Source: Hoplostethus atlanticus (taxonomy: Eukaryota; Chordata; Actinopteri; Trachichthyiformes; Trachichthyidae). From it: DNA of 64,000 nucleotides. The notes beneath the pieces were generated by a model. The model ran no database searches. It was not told the DNA's origin and saw only the letters and a program-made list of their open reading frames with translations. The stretch is taken from the NCBI GenBank assembly GCA_034670405.1, contig JAXDDX010000004.1, positions 5,601,501 to 5,665,500 of the forward strand. The letters are read 5' to 3'. The translations under genes were made by a program, and so were the position numbers. Position 1 is the stretch's first letter, and the number at the start of each line of letters is the position of its first letter. Positions 13,860 to 26,020 of the stretch are shown piece by piece.

Positions 13860-14157
13860 CAAATTACTTACTTATCAAAAGGACGATGGCGACATAACTA
13901 CTATTGTGTTTTTTTACATAATCCATGGCTCCCTTTGGATTGGATCCGGGGGGGAAAAAGTGTCCGTGTAGTTTTGCCACCTTTACGTCGTCATGAATAC
14001 GCTGAAGAGACAACCACACAACAGACTTGTGAATAGACAGTTAACAGAAACACGCACGCCTCCCGTCAGTGTACTTGCTTCTTCTAGTTGCGCACTGTTA
14101 CTCATTCCGGTGATGCTGATGCTGCTGCAGCCTCTGGGGCTCCACTGACGACAACCA

Positions 14158-14165
<8 letters not shown>
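13860..14165. promoter_or_regulatory. CpG-richer block next to a TC tract
   Basis: CpG dinucleotides are locally frequent (ACGATGGCGAC, ACGTCGTC, CACGCACGCC, CCCGTC, TTGCGCAC) in a region otherwise poor in CpG. It borders a TC/GA tract at 14170-14199. This could be an unannotated promoter or first exon on either strand. The minus-strand ORF here includes the GA tract and is not convincing. Confidence 0.25.

Positions 14166-14169
<4 letters not shown>

Positions 14170-14199
<30 letters not shown>
14170..14199. repeat. (TC)n microsatellite
   Basis: About 15 TC units following a TCCCTC-rich lead-in. Confidence 0.9.
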
Positions 14200-14203
<4 letters not shown>

Positions 14204-14239
14204 CACCAATCATACCACAAGCACTTGGTCCTAGAGACA

Positions 14240-16120
14240 TTCATTTTCTCAGTTTACATTTCGTTTCACTTTAGGATGTCAACGTTTCAGTTTGTTTTTT
14301 TACTGAAAAGAGTTATCTTTGTGCTTGAGTGATTGGGGGAACTATGCCTTTCCTTTCACAAAGACCAGACTATATATAAGAATGAACTTTTGCAACTGAA
14401 TTTATGAAAACACAAGAGCAGAGTTCAACATGTGTCATATAAAAAGTGAATGGTTGGAACACTTTTTTTGTAAGAAGAGCATTATTCTTGGTCTCAAACT
14501 GGCCTTAACTGTGAGGCGCAGGTACATTCGTGTTAACAGTATTAACTGAGTATGAGAAAGTGTGATTGAATTGATTGAAAGTTCAATCTTGGGCGTTTTA
14601 AGATCCAAACGCACAGAAAACAGCCCAAACATGAAACCTCACCCCCGTTTTTCCATTCCAGTCCATGTGCCTGCCATGTGTTTCTAATTGAGGGTTCAAG
14701 CAGACATGTCACCTCTGTGTTGATGTAGTTTGATGAACAAAGATCAAAGCAAACAACTATCTCAGTCTTACATTGATGACAACTGGTGTTTGCAGAGAGA
14801 AATGTGAGTTTGCACATTTAGTCACTGGTCTACTTGCATAAACTGGATTTTTGTGGTCTACTGTGGTTCACAAACCAAAATATTTAGAAGCTAACTCCAA
14901 TAATCTGCAACCACAATGGATTTGTTGAAGTTAGAGTTCATTACATTTTGCAGCGTATCCTGCATTCACAACTTTGACCACAAGATACCGTTATTTGCAC
15001 TATACTGTGTTTTAGTACAGGCACTATGTTGTTGACAACCATGTAATGATTTATAACCATGTAACAGTAATTCTGTAAAGCCTTTTTAGCGAGCACAGTT
15101 AACCAATAACTACTTTTTAGCAGCTTTATGGTGATCTGGAAACCGTCAGTCTTTACGGCACTTCAGACTGCAGAGTGATATCAAGCCTAAGGTGTCTCTT
15201 GAGTGGGAGGAAAATAGCTTCAGGGTAGAGGTGACAACTTTCACTTTACCCGATAAAAAATGGCATTGCTTTTAAAACCTGTTGGTTATACACAAAAAAA
15301 ATGGAAAGAAATTGTTGGTTCTGAAAGGTGATCCATCCAAGAATTCAAGAACTGGGCCGATGGCTCAGTGAGTCATCGTCAACTTGTGATTGCAGCTTTT
15401 ATGGAAGATATTGTAAGAAGACACTGCAAGTACAATAGGCCCACTCTAACACATTTTCTTTCACATTTATGTGCAGTGGAATCTGTCACAAATGCAGCAT
15501 CCACTTGAAATGATAAACCCAGGAGATGAACTCAGGGTGGTGTATCGCTTATATCCAGTAGATAATGGATGAAAAAGGAAAGAGGTGTAAACCATGTGCT
15601 CTGCTCGTGAGTTGCCCAAGAAAAGGCTTTTATGACTGAGAAAAATAGAACATTTCATTGATTCACCATATATATATTTTAACAATGAATAGAACTTTAC
15701 ATAGTATATATTTTATGTAAAGATAACATAGATAGTTTGCAGTCCAAGCCAGCAAAGAAGTCAGTATTCCTGCACTTGCGACATCATGTGTTTGAATCCA
15801 GCCTGGGACCTTTGTCACATGTCACCCCCCCCCCCCCCCTTTCTCTCCAACCTTGTCTGTCTCTCTCTACTGTAAACTGTCCAATAAAGATAGTCAATAA
15901 CATCCTCAGACATCTCTTTTCATCAGCCTCTTATTAAAGATAGTAACTGTTGATGTACAAGTTCTTGGACCTTCTAGATATTTGTATATTCCTCGAGGGA
16001 GACAAACATGTGTCCAATCAAAATAATGCCAAAAGAGCCTCATGATGTTAATGAATGATACAATTCAGGAATCATGGACTGCTGACTGTGTTTATCGTCA
16101 GGATAGCAGCAGTGGAGGTT
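14240..16120. other. Gene-free stretch
   Basis: No supportable gene. It contains a 15-base C run (15825-15839). ORFs are short and show no family signature. Confidence 0.55.
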
Positions 16121-16129
16121 TTTTCATAT

Positions 16130-17120
16130 CGTCATGATGAGCACCTATAAAGCAAGAGGATGTGCAAAAAACATAAACAATTCCAGAAAGTTACTAGCAG
16201 GAAACAAGAATCAATTGTCTACCCGTGGTGCTCTGATGGAAAGGAGCAGCTTGCATGCTGCTTTGAAAAAACACTGGCCTCAGATGCTTCCACCAAGAAA
16301 TATCTCTTATCAAATCCTCTCACTTCCACATCTGCTATTGCAAAGAAGGGACTCATACCCTCCAAGGCTGATGTGAGTGAGTTGTACTCAAGAGGTGTCA
16401 ACCAATAAACTGCTACAAAGACCTAGGAAGCAAGTGGGCATTTCATCTGAGGCTGAGAGCAATGATTGCTCGTGCTGAATGGGTCAGCCTTATTCAGCAA
16501 ATGCCCAAACGCCCTCTTAAAATCCTCCCCCTACCGCATCTGTGGTTCTGATGGAGATGTTCTGAGCTGGACTTAGAGGTTGCAACCAACCAGGCTACCA
16601 CAGCCTCTGCCAAAGTTGCCATTCGGCAGCCTCCTGCTTCACATCCTCAGGCCACTAAGCAGGCTGCGAAAACATACAAGGATGTAACAACTGGACTTTT
16701 CACCTCTCTTTGTCCATATTGTCACTACATCTGTGATATCAAATGAGAATTCAAAAACTTCCAATGTCAATTTCTAGGCTTGTTAAGTTGGTACCAACTC
16801 TGCCAAAGCCATTCAGGTAGCTCTTGCACTTTCTCAGCACTGCTTCTCGTATCCTCTTTCCACCACAAATATACCAGTAAAAGAGATTTTTTGCAAATGA
16901 AAGCTGGTGAGTTGACGTCTTGAGTTGCCAATAAGCAGGTTGTGAAAGCAGACCCAGGTTCCGTTACAACCACAACCACAGCCTCACCCAAAGCTGACAA
17001 ATGCCTCGCCTACTGCAACATCTGTGGTTGTAGAGGAGAATCCCCCATTTCCCCCATTCTGTTCTAAGTGAACAGAACAGAATTCTCTCCACATCCCCTT
17101 ACCATTAAACACACTCCCAA
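16130..17120 (+). pseudogene. Degenerate coding-like tract with repeated Cys motifs, unidentified
   Basis: Short interrupted plus-strand segments recur with similar cysteine motifs: YPWCSDGKE near 16220, RICGSDGD near 16540, LCPYCHYICD near 16710, and KCLAYCNICGCRGE near 17000. They are separated by Pro/Ala/Thr/Lys-rich translations such as TKQAAKTYKD. Two stretches share AAGCAGG(C/T)TG(C/T)GAAA and CATCTGTGGTT phrases, suggesting diverged copies of one unit. Stops and frame changes separate the pieces. I do not recognise the source; an old retrocopy or a transposon fragment is possible. Confidence 0.25.
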
Positions 17121-17471
17121 AACAAACAATGACGCCATTGGACAGGTTCCTATGCTTATGTGCATACACTTGCCATTACAGCTTGTGTTTCCCACCTCTG
17201 ATTGTCATCACATCTGCACATCTGCCATTTGCTGACATTTATTTTTATACAGCATGAAAAACAACTTACACAGACCGACATTGCCCGACATTGCCCGAGG
17301 TAGATAATTCATCACAGTAAACCTGATGCTTTCATTTGGTACCATAAAGTACCTACCTACCTACATATGGCATGGATTGCAAAATGATTGGGGGAAATGT
17401 AAACTACACCAACACAGAAGTAAATAGACTTTAATTCTAAATGATACCAATATATACTTATATATATATAT

Positions 17472-17504
17472 AGTGAGTATTTACTTCACTAGTAAATACT
17501 CACT
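17472..17504. repeat. Perfect 14-bp hairpin, 5-base loop
   Basis: The arms AGTGAGTATTTACT and AGTAAATACTCACT are exact complements around the loop TCACT, next to a short TA repeat. Confidence 0.85.
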
Positions 17505-17734
17505 TTATTAGGATTGTGCTGGCATTATGCTAGCCCAGACAGGGGTTTTCTAGTTGGCTGAGCAAAATGTATTAAGTCATGTTACTACTCGCACGAAAAC
17601 CAAATGACCTTAAGTCGACAATAATACAGTCACTAAGATTGAGTTAGGCTACAGATCAGTACGTGTCAGGGAAGGTCACCCACACGCACAAAAGCTTTCT
17701 TGTTGGGATCTTTTTGATTTCCTTCTTTGAAATG

Positions 17735-18035
17735 TTTTTGTGGTCTTCCTCTGACATCATGGGGTCTATGGGGGCCTCGCGTCTTCGTCTTGCATTGTGG
17801 GGCGTTTTTAACCTTTCTTGTACTATGGAGAGCTTTTTGAGGTCTTCCTTTAATGTCCTACTGTGGTCTCCTTCTACACTGTGTAGCCTAGCTGGCGCCT
17901 TCATGGGTAAGTGGGGTTTGTTGTTTTGTGTTTTTGAGGTCTTCCTCCAACATCATGTAACCTAACCAGGGATTCCTCCTACAAGGGTGGCCTAGCTGGA
18001 GTCTTCCTCCAGCATTGTGGCACCAAGCTGTGGTC
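17735..18035 (+). repeat. Degenerate minisatellite-like tract
   Basis: Phrases of the type TTTTTGAGGTCTTCCT, AACATCATG and GCCTAGCTGG recur at irregular spacing at least three times. The 100-codon ORF across it looks fortuitous. Confidence 0.4.
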
Positions 18036-18765
18036 TCTGCTGCCCTGACCTCTGTTTGACTATGTCTACCATCTCTCAGGATGATCTCAAATCAAATCAT
18101 GTAATTGAATTAGCAGAACCTCATTACTTTGAATTGCCTGCAGAATTAAGGCTTTGTTTCAGGTCCTATTATATGACATTTCTCCTTCCGTGAAAGGGGC
18201 CTGGTTTGTTTGGAAGGAGGCGGAGAGAGGATGAGTAAATGGAGCAGGAGAGGGAGAAACAACAGGGAGGTACAAAAAGTGACCCCCTTTTGGGATTAGA
18301 AAAGCATGATCCATCTGACAGCCAGATAACTAATTGCTGCCAGACTAACACTGGAGCTCAGCAGCATTTTTAAAAGGTCTTTCTTTTTGTGACAAATTGC
18401 AAATTGCAAAGTTTGGGTTCCATTTTAAATCACTTCTTGGGCCTTTATGAAATGATATATGATATATGACACAGTAAATGTATATGTTACTGTAAATGGG
18501 CACATTTTCCAAGATAAATTCTGTAAATGTGTACAGTTCCTGGTTAATGTGAGTGGAAAACGTTGTCATAGTAGCGCAAGGATCTCTCAGTCCTATCACT
18601 TTGTTTTGTTGTGGGTACAGCGTACCATGTGGCCAAAATACCTCAAGGGTTGGACTGTAGTAAACTGAGATCTGTGAGGCTGGGAGATTCATTCATGTAA
18701 CACTACAATATTGGCAATGGCAGACCTTACATTTGGTGAGTTTTCATGCAGGTTTTATATGACAG

Positions 18766-18834
18766 AAGGAAAATACCTGCACACTGGAATGATGCTCCCT
18801 CAGTGTTCATTCAAACTGTGCAGGTATTTTCCTT
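18766..18834. repeat. Hairpin with perfect 18-bp stem and ~33-base loop
   Basis: AAGGAAAATACCTGCACA and its exact complement are separated by 33 bases, giving a 69-base structure of pre-miRNA-like size or the end of a small palindromic MITE. It lies about 65 bases before a SINE. Confidence 0.7.
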
Positions 18835-18899
18835 ATTTTTTTAATAATTCCTGCTGCAATACCAAGCACCTGGTGTACTTCTTCTTGGATGTGCATACA

Positions 18900-19113
18900 G
18901 GGCTCTGGCTCAGTGGTAGAGCAGGTTGTCCACTGATCACAAGGTTGGCGGTTCGATCCCCAGCTCCTCCTGTCCACATGTCGAAGTGTCAAGACACTGA
19001 ACCCCAAATTGCTCCCGATGGTCAGGCCAGCACCTTGCATGGTGGCTCACTACCGTGTGTGTGAATGAGAGGCAAAATATTATAAAAGTGCTATATAAAT
19101 GCAGCCATTTACC
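18900..19113 (+). mobile_element. tRNA-derived SINE, near complete
   Basis: A tRNA-like head with box A (TGGCTCAGTGG, 18906-18916) and box B (GGTTCGATCCC, 18950-18960) is followed by the familiar fish SINE body (AAGTGTCAAGACACTGAACC) and the tail TATAAATGCAGCCATTTACC. The head resembles a tRNA gene but lacks a closing acceptor stem, so it is not a tRNA gene. Confidence 0.9.
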
Positions 19114-19389
19114 ATTATCTTCTTGCTGTTTTTATGTGACACCTCTAACCCACACCTGAATGTCATCTCACTGACTTCAATTACCCTCTTTCATAAAAGC
19201 CATTATCCTAGAGGTTCACATACTTTTTCCAGCTTAGGCTGTTAATGTTTGAAATTACAGTAATGCCAAACCTCATCAACAACAAAATGTGCAGAAAAAA
19301 AGACATAATAGGCTGCAATGGTGTATTTTCAGAATTGTCCTCATTTATAGGAAATTCATAGGAAATATCTTTTTCACAAACACTGCATC

Positions 19390-21840
19390 ACATCATTCAA
19401 ATGTAAGTGACATTCAATACATGTCTTCAGAAATTACATGGATTATAACTAAGCACGTTGGACAACAAACAAGAGTCAACAAGGCGTCTCAGTGGCTTAA
19501 TTAGTTTTCTTGAAAGCCACAACACAGTACATCACCCTACTGCCCTCAAACTCAAAGCTACTACATTAAGTTGAACGTTCTCATACGTGGACATTGTTGT
19601 ATAACCGAATCATTGTTGAAATGGACACGTGGATGTGTTGTTTGAAGTGTTGAGATTGTCATATGCTGTTTATGGATTGAACTGAACTTGTTTTGGGAAC
19701 TTTGGCAAGTGGTTGTTAAACAAATTCTCTGAATTTGGTTGTTGCAATTATATGTCCTGCTCAATTTCATGAGTGCTGTGGATTGGAACATTTTATTTTG
19801 CCCTCCTGTTCCGGTGTTGGACTCGCGGGTGCATCAAGAAAATATGTCCAATAAAAAAGTGAATGGAAATTTGTCTGTGAAAGGACAGGACAGACCAAAA
19901 CGATAAATCAAACCAGCTGCAAAGGCTTTGGAAGCCAAAATTGACCAGCTGTTGAATAAGTTAAGAAAGGCCAAGCTTAAATAACGTACAACTAATAGAA
20001 ATCATATTGAATCACTCAGACATAGAAAATCTTTCATTCATCGCATGAAAGAATTTTCAGAGTTTCTATGTAGAAGAGAATAAAGAAAGTGATCACAGCT
20101 GCTGTTACTTACCCAAGGTTGCTCAGTTCGAGTCAAGTCAAGAGATGGCTAAAACAAGCAGAAACACACACATGCAAGTTCAGCCTATAGAAAAAGTCCT
20201 GCTCCAAGACTAGCTAATCCAAGATAAAGTATGGTACTTGCTTCTTTACAATGTACGCAAACCCAAAAAAGTATAAGATCAGAGTGGTATTTGATTGTTC
20301 AGGATCATTCCAGGTACCTCTTTAAATAATGAGCTTAGGACCGAAGCTCATGAACACACTTTCCTCCATTGCTTTCGTCAGGAGCAATTCGCCTCTAATA
20401 GTGGATATAGAAGGAATGTTCCATCAAGTCAAAGTAACACCAAATGACTGCATGAATGCAAGGACTTGAGATCTCTGTCTGCTCAGGGCGGTTTCCGACT
20501 GACAAAGTGGATCAGTAACAGCCAACCTTGATATGGACCTTGATATGGCCAAAGAATGTTTACCTATGATGGGATATCTACAATCAAATGTGGCAGAAGT
20601 GGCTCATCAGCCTGCAGCGAATACGACAGTATTGACACCTGCATCAAACCAAAAGACTTTGGAGAAATTACACACACACGCAAGCGAGACTAGTGAGACC
20701 AGTACAGTAAGTTACCTGTGATTGACCATTGCTGAAGAGTTCACTTAGCCTTCATCATTGGAAAGTGGATCAGCATAGCACCCTTGAAACAGATGACAAT
20801 CCGAAGATTGGAATCGACCACTGCCGTGTTACAGTGGTCAGTTACAATGGAGAAAATGTTGAGGACCGAGCTTCAGATCTCACTCTGGATCCCATTCGGT
20901 ATTCTGGACAGCATATCTGTCTAAAAATGCATCAAAATGATGATTTCAGACATTTGTGGCAAATCAAGTTGGTGCCATTAGACACCAGTGGAACAGTGGA
21001 AATGCATCAACATCAAAGTCAATCCAGCGGATCATACACCCCGAGGTCTGGCTGCCGATGCCTTTCTGAAAAGTGATGTCTACAAAAATGGGCCTCGATT
21101 CCTTCAAGACACAGAGGAAGAGTAGTCAAAACCTCCTGTTGATCTGATCCCAGTCTCTGAAATCAAAAAGAGAACATTTCACAAATAATGGTCCAGGATG
21201 CATCAAACTGTCTCATCCATTACTTCTCAACATTGACTGAGCTTCAAAGAGAAGTATCCTGATAAGCAAAAATCTTTGAAAATGAGATGAAAATGTATAA
21301 GAGTTTAGGATTGTTATTCCGCATCCAGTCCATTTTAGGTTTCTAAATAATATGTTTGGAGAACTACACTTTACTTGTCTCACAATTTGAGTTAATATAA
21401 TGATGATGCAGTCATTCTAAATTCTTTATGCTTTGATATATCTTTGAAATCCACATAAACCTTTTGCACTGTTGACATTTGTTTTTGATGCATGCATCAA
21501 GTTTTGTTTTTGGGGCCACACACTATACACATCACATTCACACTCATTCACAAACACTCTGTCGCTCCTGTGGATTTAAGAACTACAATCAAAATCATTT
21601 AAAGGTGAGTGGCATTCAATGTATGTCTTGAGATATTACGTGGATAATAACTTATAACGTGGATAATAATAAGAGTCTGTACGGCATTCACGACAGCACA
21701 TCCTACTGCCCTCGAACCCAGCTATCAAATTGCGATAGATTTGACGTGGCTTGTGCTGTTCATAATTCTTTTCGTCTTGTGCAGATCAAGTACATGGCTT
21801 GAGCACTTAATAAAAAAAGTAATTCTTTGCTTGTTCAACA
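19390..21840 (+). mobile_element. Pao/BEL-type LTR retrotransposon fossil
   Basis: Plus-strand pieces resemble Pao/BEL pol: a reverse transcriptase segment (about 20230-20520, VVFDCSGSFQGTSLN, IEGMFHQVKVTP) and a later pol segment (about 20870-21180, DPIRYSGQHI, QNDDFRHLWQIKLV). Flanking stretches beginning near 19390 and near 21590 are recognisably alike (both include GACATTCAAT- or GGCATTCAAT-type starts and an AATAAAAAA-type end). I take them as diverged LTR remains of unequal length. The copy is broken many times over and, from the LTR divergence, old. Confidence 0.75.
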
Positions 21841-22370
21841 ACGCTGGTTGATGACATGGGCTGAACATGGACAACCTCTACTGTAGAGGCTTATAACAAG
21901 ACCATAAAAAGTCCACACACTGATTATGCTCCCATGGTCTACATTTATTATCACCTAGATGAAGAACTGTGCTGTTCTGCTGTCTTGGATTTTGTCCAAC
22001 ATCTGCAATACATTTGTGCTATTTTTACTCTGCTCTATAATACCATATATCTAGGCAAAAATGTGACAGGGCTAAAGCTAATGAGGATGAACTTTAAAGC
22101 TGCACTCTTGATTTATTGATGCATGTGTTTTCTATTCACTTATCATTCATCACATGTCTTTTCTCTTTTCAGTTGACAATATGCTAAGCCTTTCTGGATC
22201 TAAACCTTTCTAAGTTTATTAGCTAACAGACAGATGTACTGATGATTGTTGTCATGCAGTATTGAACATGTTGTCTACGGCCACAGTCAAACGACTTGCT
22301 CTTGATGTTTAATCTAATAAATGTTAAATAGAGAGCTGTCTGGGTCTATCACGATGTGTCTCTTCTGTTC

Positions 22371-22374
<4 letters not shown>

Positions 22375-22434
<60 letters not shown>
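22375..22434. repeat. (TG)n microsatellite
   Basis: Thirty perfect TG units. Confidence 0.96.
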
Positions 22435-22436
<2 letters not shown>

Positions 22437-23371
22437 TGCACGCACACTCAGCCAGGGCCCATCAGGAGGTGTTTCTCTATTTCATGTGTCCCAGTTAAAC
22501 TCAAAAAGGCATCCATTACCTCAAAGAGTTATTGTACTGTTCACTATCAAAGTCCTGTGCTGTCCATTGACATTGCAGTGTATGTGGACCCAATTTTATC
22601 ATGTACCTCCTGCATATCATCCATTAACTCTCCAATAATTTATCTTTCTGTCCCAACTCAGCCTCAGTCTGTCTTCTCTCTCTCTCTCTTTCCCTATTTG
22701 TCTGCCTCTCTAGCGCTCTCATCGGTTCAGACTGTTGAATGTGTTGACAGAACAGTTAATACCAAGGAGATCAAATTCCCTTTCTGTGCATGAAAGCATC
22801 TGAACCGACCCTAGGTTTGCATAGAAACCACATTCAGGGCAATAAAGATCACATTTCCCAGCTGATTATATGCACATTTGTTCAAGGCAAGCTGGTTTAA
22901 ACTGTCGTGTCAGAGAGAGAGAGACAAAGAGAGAGAATGAGAGAGTGTGTATTTATGTAAAACCAAGTCAAGGAACTACATGTTTTCATTTAAAATCAAA
23001 CATTTTCTAGATCTGCGGTCTTGATCTCAGGATTTGATGCAGGAGGTTTTGAGTTCAGACGATGCGAGGATTCAAACTATCAAAAGACTGACTGGATTTG
23101 ATTTCCTCCTGGCAAAACAGTGGTGTTTTTTGTTTATCCTTTAACCTGCAGAAAACATTGAGGCGAGCACTTTGATCCTGAGGGAGGAAGTGCTCTTATA
23201 ACTTGACAATTCATAAATCGTTTGGGGTGGACTGTAATAAGTATGGTAACAATAGACGAGGAGAGGAGAGAAGACAAGAGAGAGGAGACTTTGTTTTTGC
23301 TCTAACCTGGGGGGGATACACCGTAATAAGCACAACAACAGTAAATAGAGGAGAGGTCAAATAAGAGAAAG

Positions 23372-23374
<3 letters not shown>

Positions 23375-23422
<48 letters not shown>
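23375..23422. repeat. (GA)n microsatellite
   Basis: About 24 GA units; homopurine-homopyrimidine DNA capable of forming triplex. Confidence 0.94.
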
Positions 23423-23432
<10 letters not shown>

Positions 23433-24182
23433 GGGAGGGCACCAGAGGACCCCTTGTAGTGACACAGTACACTGGCGCTTATTTGTGCTCGGAGAAGAAA
23501 ACTCCTCAGGGCAAGTCTGTGCAGTGGTCCCTCAACTCAAATGGGTGTTGTTATTGGAGTCAGTTTACCAGAACAAGCCCGACTGGCAGAGAGGGTGTAT
23601 TTGAGGGTGTGTGTGTGTGTATGACTCACACATATTAACTCTGACTGTCTCTCTGCATATCTGTCTAAGACACACAGTAGTAAATCCAAATCATCTTTAA
23701 TAAAAACCAAGCTGTGTGTGTGTGTGTGTGCGTGTGTGTGCGTGCATGGTAAACTCCACAATCGCCTTCAAGGCTTTGTCAATATTAATTTGGCTGCTAG
23801 CTCCAACATGACGAGAATCACACAAACCACAACCTTTTGAGGAGGAGAACAAGAATTTTGAGTTCAGCAGAAATATTTTCTCAATCCAGAGTTTTCAATG
23901 TAGAAAGTCAAAAGGACAAAACAATTTCAGTAGAGGAAAGCCACTATGTTAAATCATCCTCCTGGACCCAAGCACGATGATCATTCCTTTTCTAGATAGT
24001 GATAATTGAAAGTATCTATTGTATTTTTAAGACTGATTCTGTCTGCCATTCTGGCAAATCTTAATCTCAGTTTATGTCTCCATTTCTATTAGATATTGTA
24101 GAGGGAGGTCTTGGCACAGACATGAGCTGTGTAAAGTAATCCATCACTAAGCATAAGGGAGTGCAGTGTGCAGTATTTGGGA

Positions 24183-24183
<1 letters not shown>

Positions 24184-24240
<57 letters not shown>
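24184..24240. repeat. (TG)n microsatellite
   Basis: About 28 perfect TG units. Confidence 0.96.
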
Positions 24241-24242
<2 letters not shown>

Positions 24243-24897
24243 GACCCAAAGGGGTAATAATGTATTCTGTCTTTCCCAGTGTGATATCTTCGGTTGGATC
24301 AGATTGAATTCATCACCCGGACCACACAGGAGCACACTGAGTACGTATCAATCCATATCACAAAATACAACACACACACATGTAAGCATTGATCCTGGTG
24401 CTCTGCTCCATGTGAAGAACCGACTCTTGAGATCTCCCTCACATGGAGTTGGTGAACAAGCGTCAACCATAACATTCTGGAGACAGCAGCAACTATGCGG
24501 TACTCAAAGACAGGCCACTGCCTCTGCAATACTGCGTAAAGTTATTTCAGGATTAATAGAACAGAATAATGTCAAACAGAGGAAGAGTAGCCTTTGGTCA
24601 TCTCCTGACCATTTCCTGAAGCAACAACACACACACACACACACACACACGTGATCTGTACTGCAATTCATTTTAAATGACTTTAACAGTGGCAAGAACT
24701 CTTTGGGGGCCTACAAATCATGCCATACAGTTTTTTGGCCTATTTGTGGTCCCTAATAGGTTTCTACTGCTCCATAGTTCAGGAGAAAGGAGGTGAGTTA
24801 TATCAGCATCATCAGTTAGCTTGTGTCACTGACTTTATGCAGCATAAAGTAGTGCAAACTATTTCACAAAGTTCACAAATAAAAAGGAAGATTATTT

Positions 24898-24927
24898 GAG
24901 GTAGGTAGGTAGGTAGGTAGGTAGGTA
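24898..24927. repeat. (GGTA)n microsatellite next to a SINE-body fragment
   Basis: Seven GGTA units, then GGGTTTAGGGTCTCGCTCAA and related sequence to about 24965, a phrase common in fish SINE bodies. Confidence 0.8.
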
Positions 24928-25491
24928 CGGGTTTAGGGTCTCGCTCAAGGACACTTTGACAAGACACACTGATACTGTTGGAAACACTTTGACTATGACT
25001 TTTTGGTTATGGTTATATAGTCTTTCTAACCACTAGGCCCTCTTGCTGCCCACAAACAACTCTGGTAGGCACCACTGGGATCTGAAAGCAGCATCTCTTG
25101 TTTACCAGTCAGGCACTTTCACAAACTAACAATGTTCCTCATGGTCAACAAGAAAGCCAGTGTTGTTCCCAACCAGTCTTTGACAGTTGCCATAATTGAA
25201 ATGTGTCAACTAAGCTTTCTGACCTGTTAAAGCCTTAACGATTAGTGACAAATACTTCCATTAAAACGTCAATAGAAAGCCATGCAGCCTCTTTCCTGCT
25301 TCATTAGGGCTCTATTTGTCCCTGTTTCTATTCTGTTGAACACCACCAATATGGCTTGAGCTGTGCTAGACAAGCCAATGTAGGTATCTACCACAGAGGC
25401 AGGAAATAAAATGTAAGATAGATAGATGAATGAATGAACAAATTAGTGATGAAACTCTGTAAGAGTAAAACAGTAAAACGGTGTTGTAAAG

Positions 25492-25738
25492 CTGTGGTTC
25501 TCAACCTGTGGGTCAGTGGATGATTTATGGATGATTTCTACAACACAGCATGTTTTTAATGTTAGGGGTGAATGCCTTTTTCTTGTGAAATAATTAATAG
25601 TTGCAGCCTATCTGCCTCTTCTGATAATTACTCAAATAAAAGCGCCAGAAAAGGGAATACTAAAAGCATTTTGTGTCACAGTTCACCATTCTGTGTCAAT
25701 TTGGGGGGGACATGGGACAAAAAGGTTGAGAAACACTG
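25492..25738. mobile_element. Small hAT-like MITE
   Basis: The termini CTGTGGTTCTCAACCT and, in complement, CAGTGTTTCTCAACCT form an imperfect inverted repeat of the Charlie/hAT type, 247 bp apart, with no coding capacity. No clear 8-bp target duplication was seen. Confidence 0.6.
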
Positions 25739-25929
25739 TTCTCAGTATGGTCTGAGACTCCCCCATCATAAAAGTCTTGAAGGCCACATTTTAAGGATTC
25801 CACAGGGAATGAGGGACTGATTTATTGCTGCCCTTAAGGTGCATTCCACCAATCTGATTTAAAAACGGAAACGGGCAATGGCTATATTTTCATAATTAAA
25901 AAAATGTGACTCTCTATTGAGCCTCATAG

Positions 25930-26020
25930 GCAAGGAGGTCAGAGGGCAAGCGACAAGAGCGTCGCCCCTGGAGGTGGTAGGGTTTCAACGTCTTGCTCAA
26001 GGACACTTCAGCGGTGTTGC
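25930..26020 (+). mobile_element. SINE-body fragment
   Basis: GGTAGGGTTTCAACGTCTTG then CTCAAGGACACTTCAGC is the conserved fish SINE body phrase. No tRNA head was found next to it. Confidence 0.4.

Larger units (their letters stand above)
21841..25490. other. Gene-free, microsatellite-dense stretch
   Basis: No supportable gene. Tracts include GT 22375-22434, GA near 22914-22945, GA 23375-23422, GT near 23607-23622 and 23713-23730, GT 24184-24240, CA near 24627-24650, and GGTA 24898-24927. The last is followed by a SINE-body-like phrase (TCTCGCTCAAGGACACTTTGACA). Confidence 0.6.

Noticed and set aside
13983-14240. 85-codon minus-strand ORF with a Glu-Arg run
   Set aside because: The run is the GA microsatellite. 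The downstream part matches no known protein and has no clear splice site.
18900-18972. tRNA gene
   Set aside because: A and B boxes are present, but the sequence continues into a standard SINE body and lacks a proper acceptor stem.
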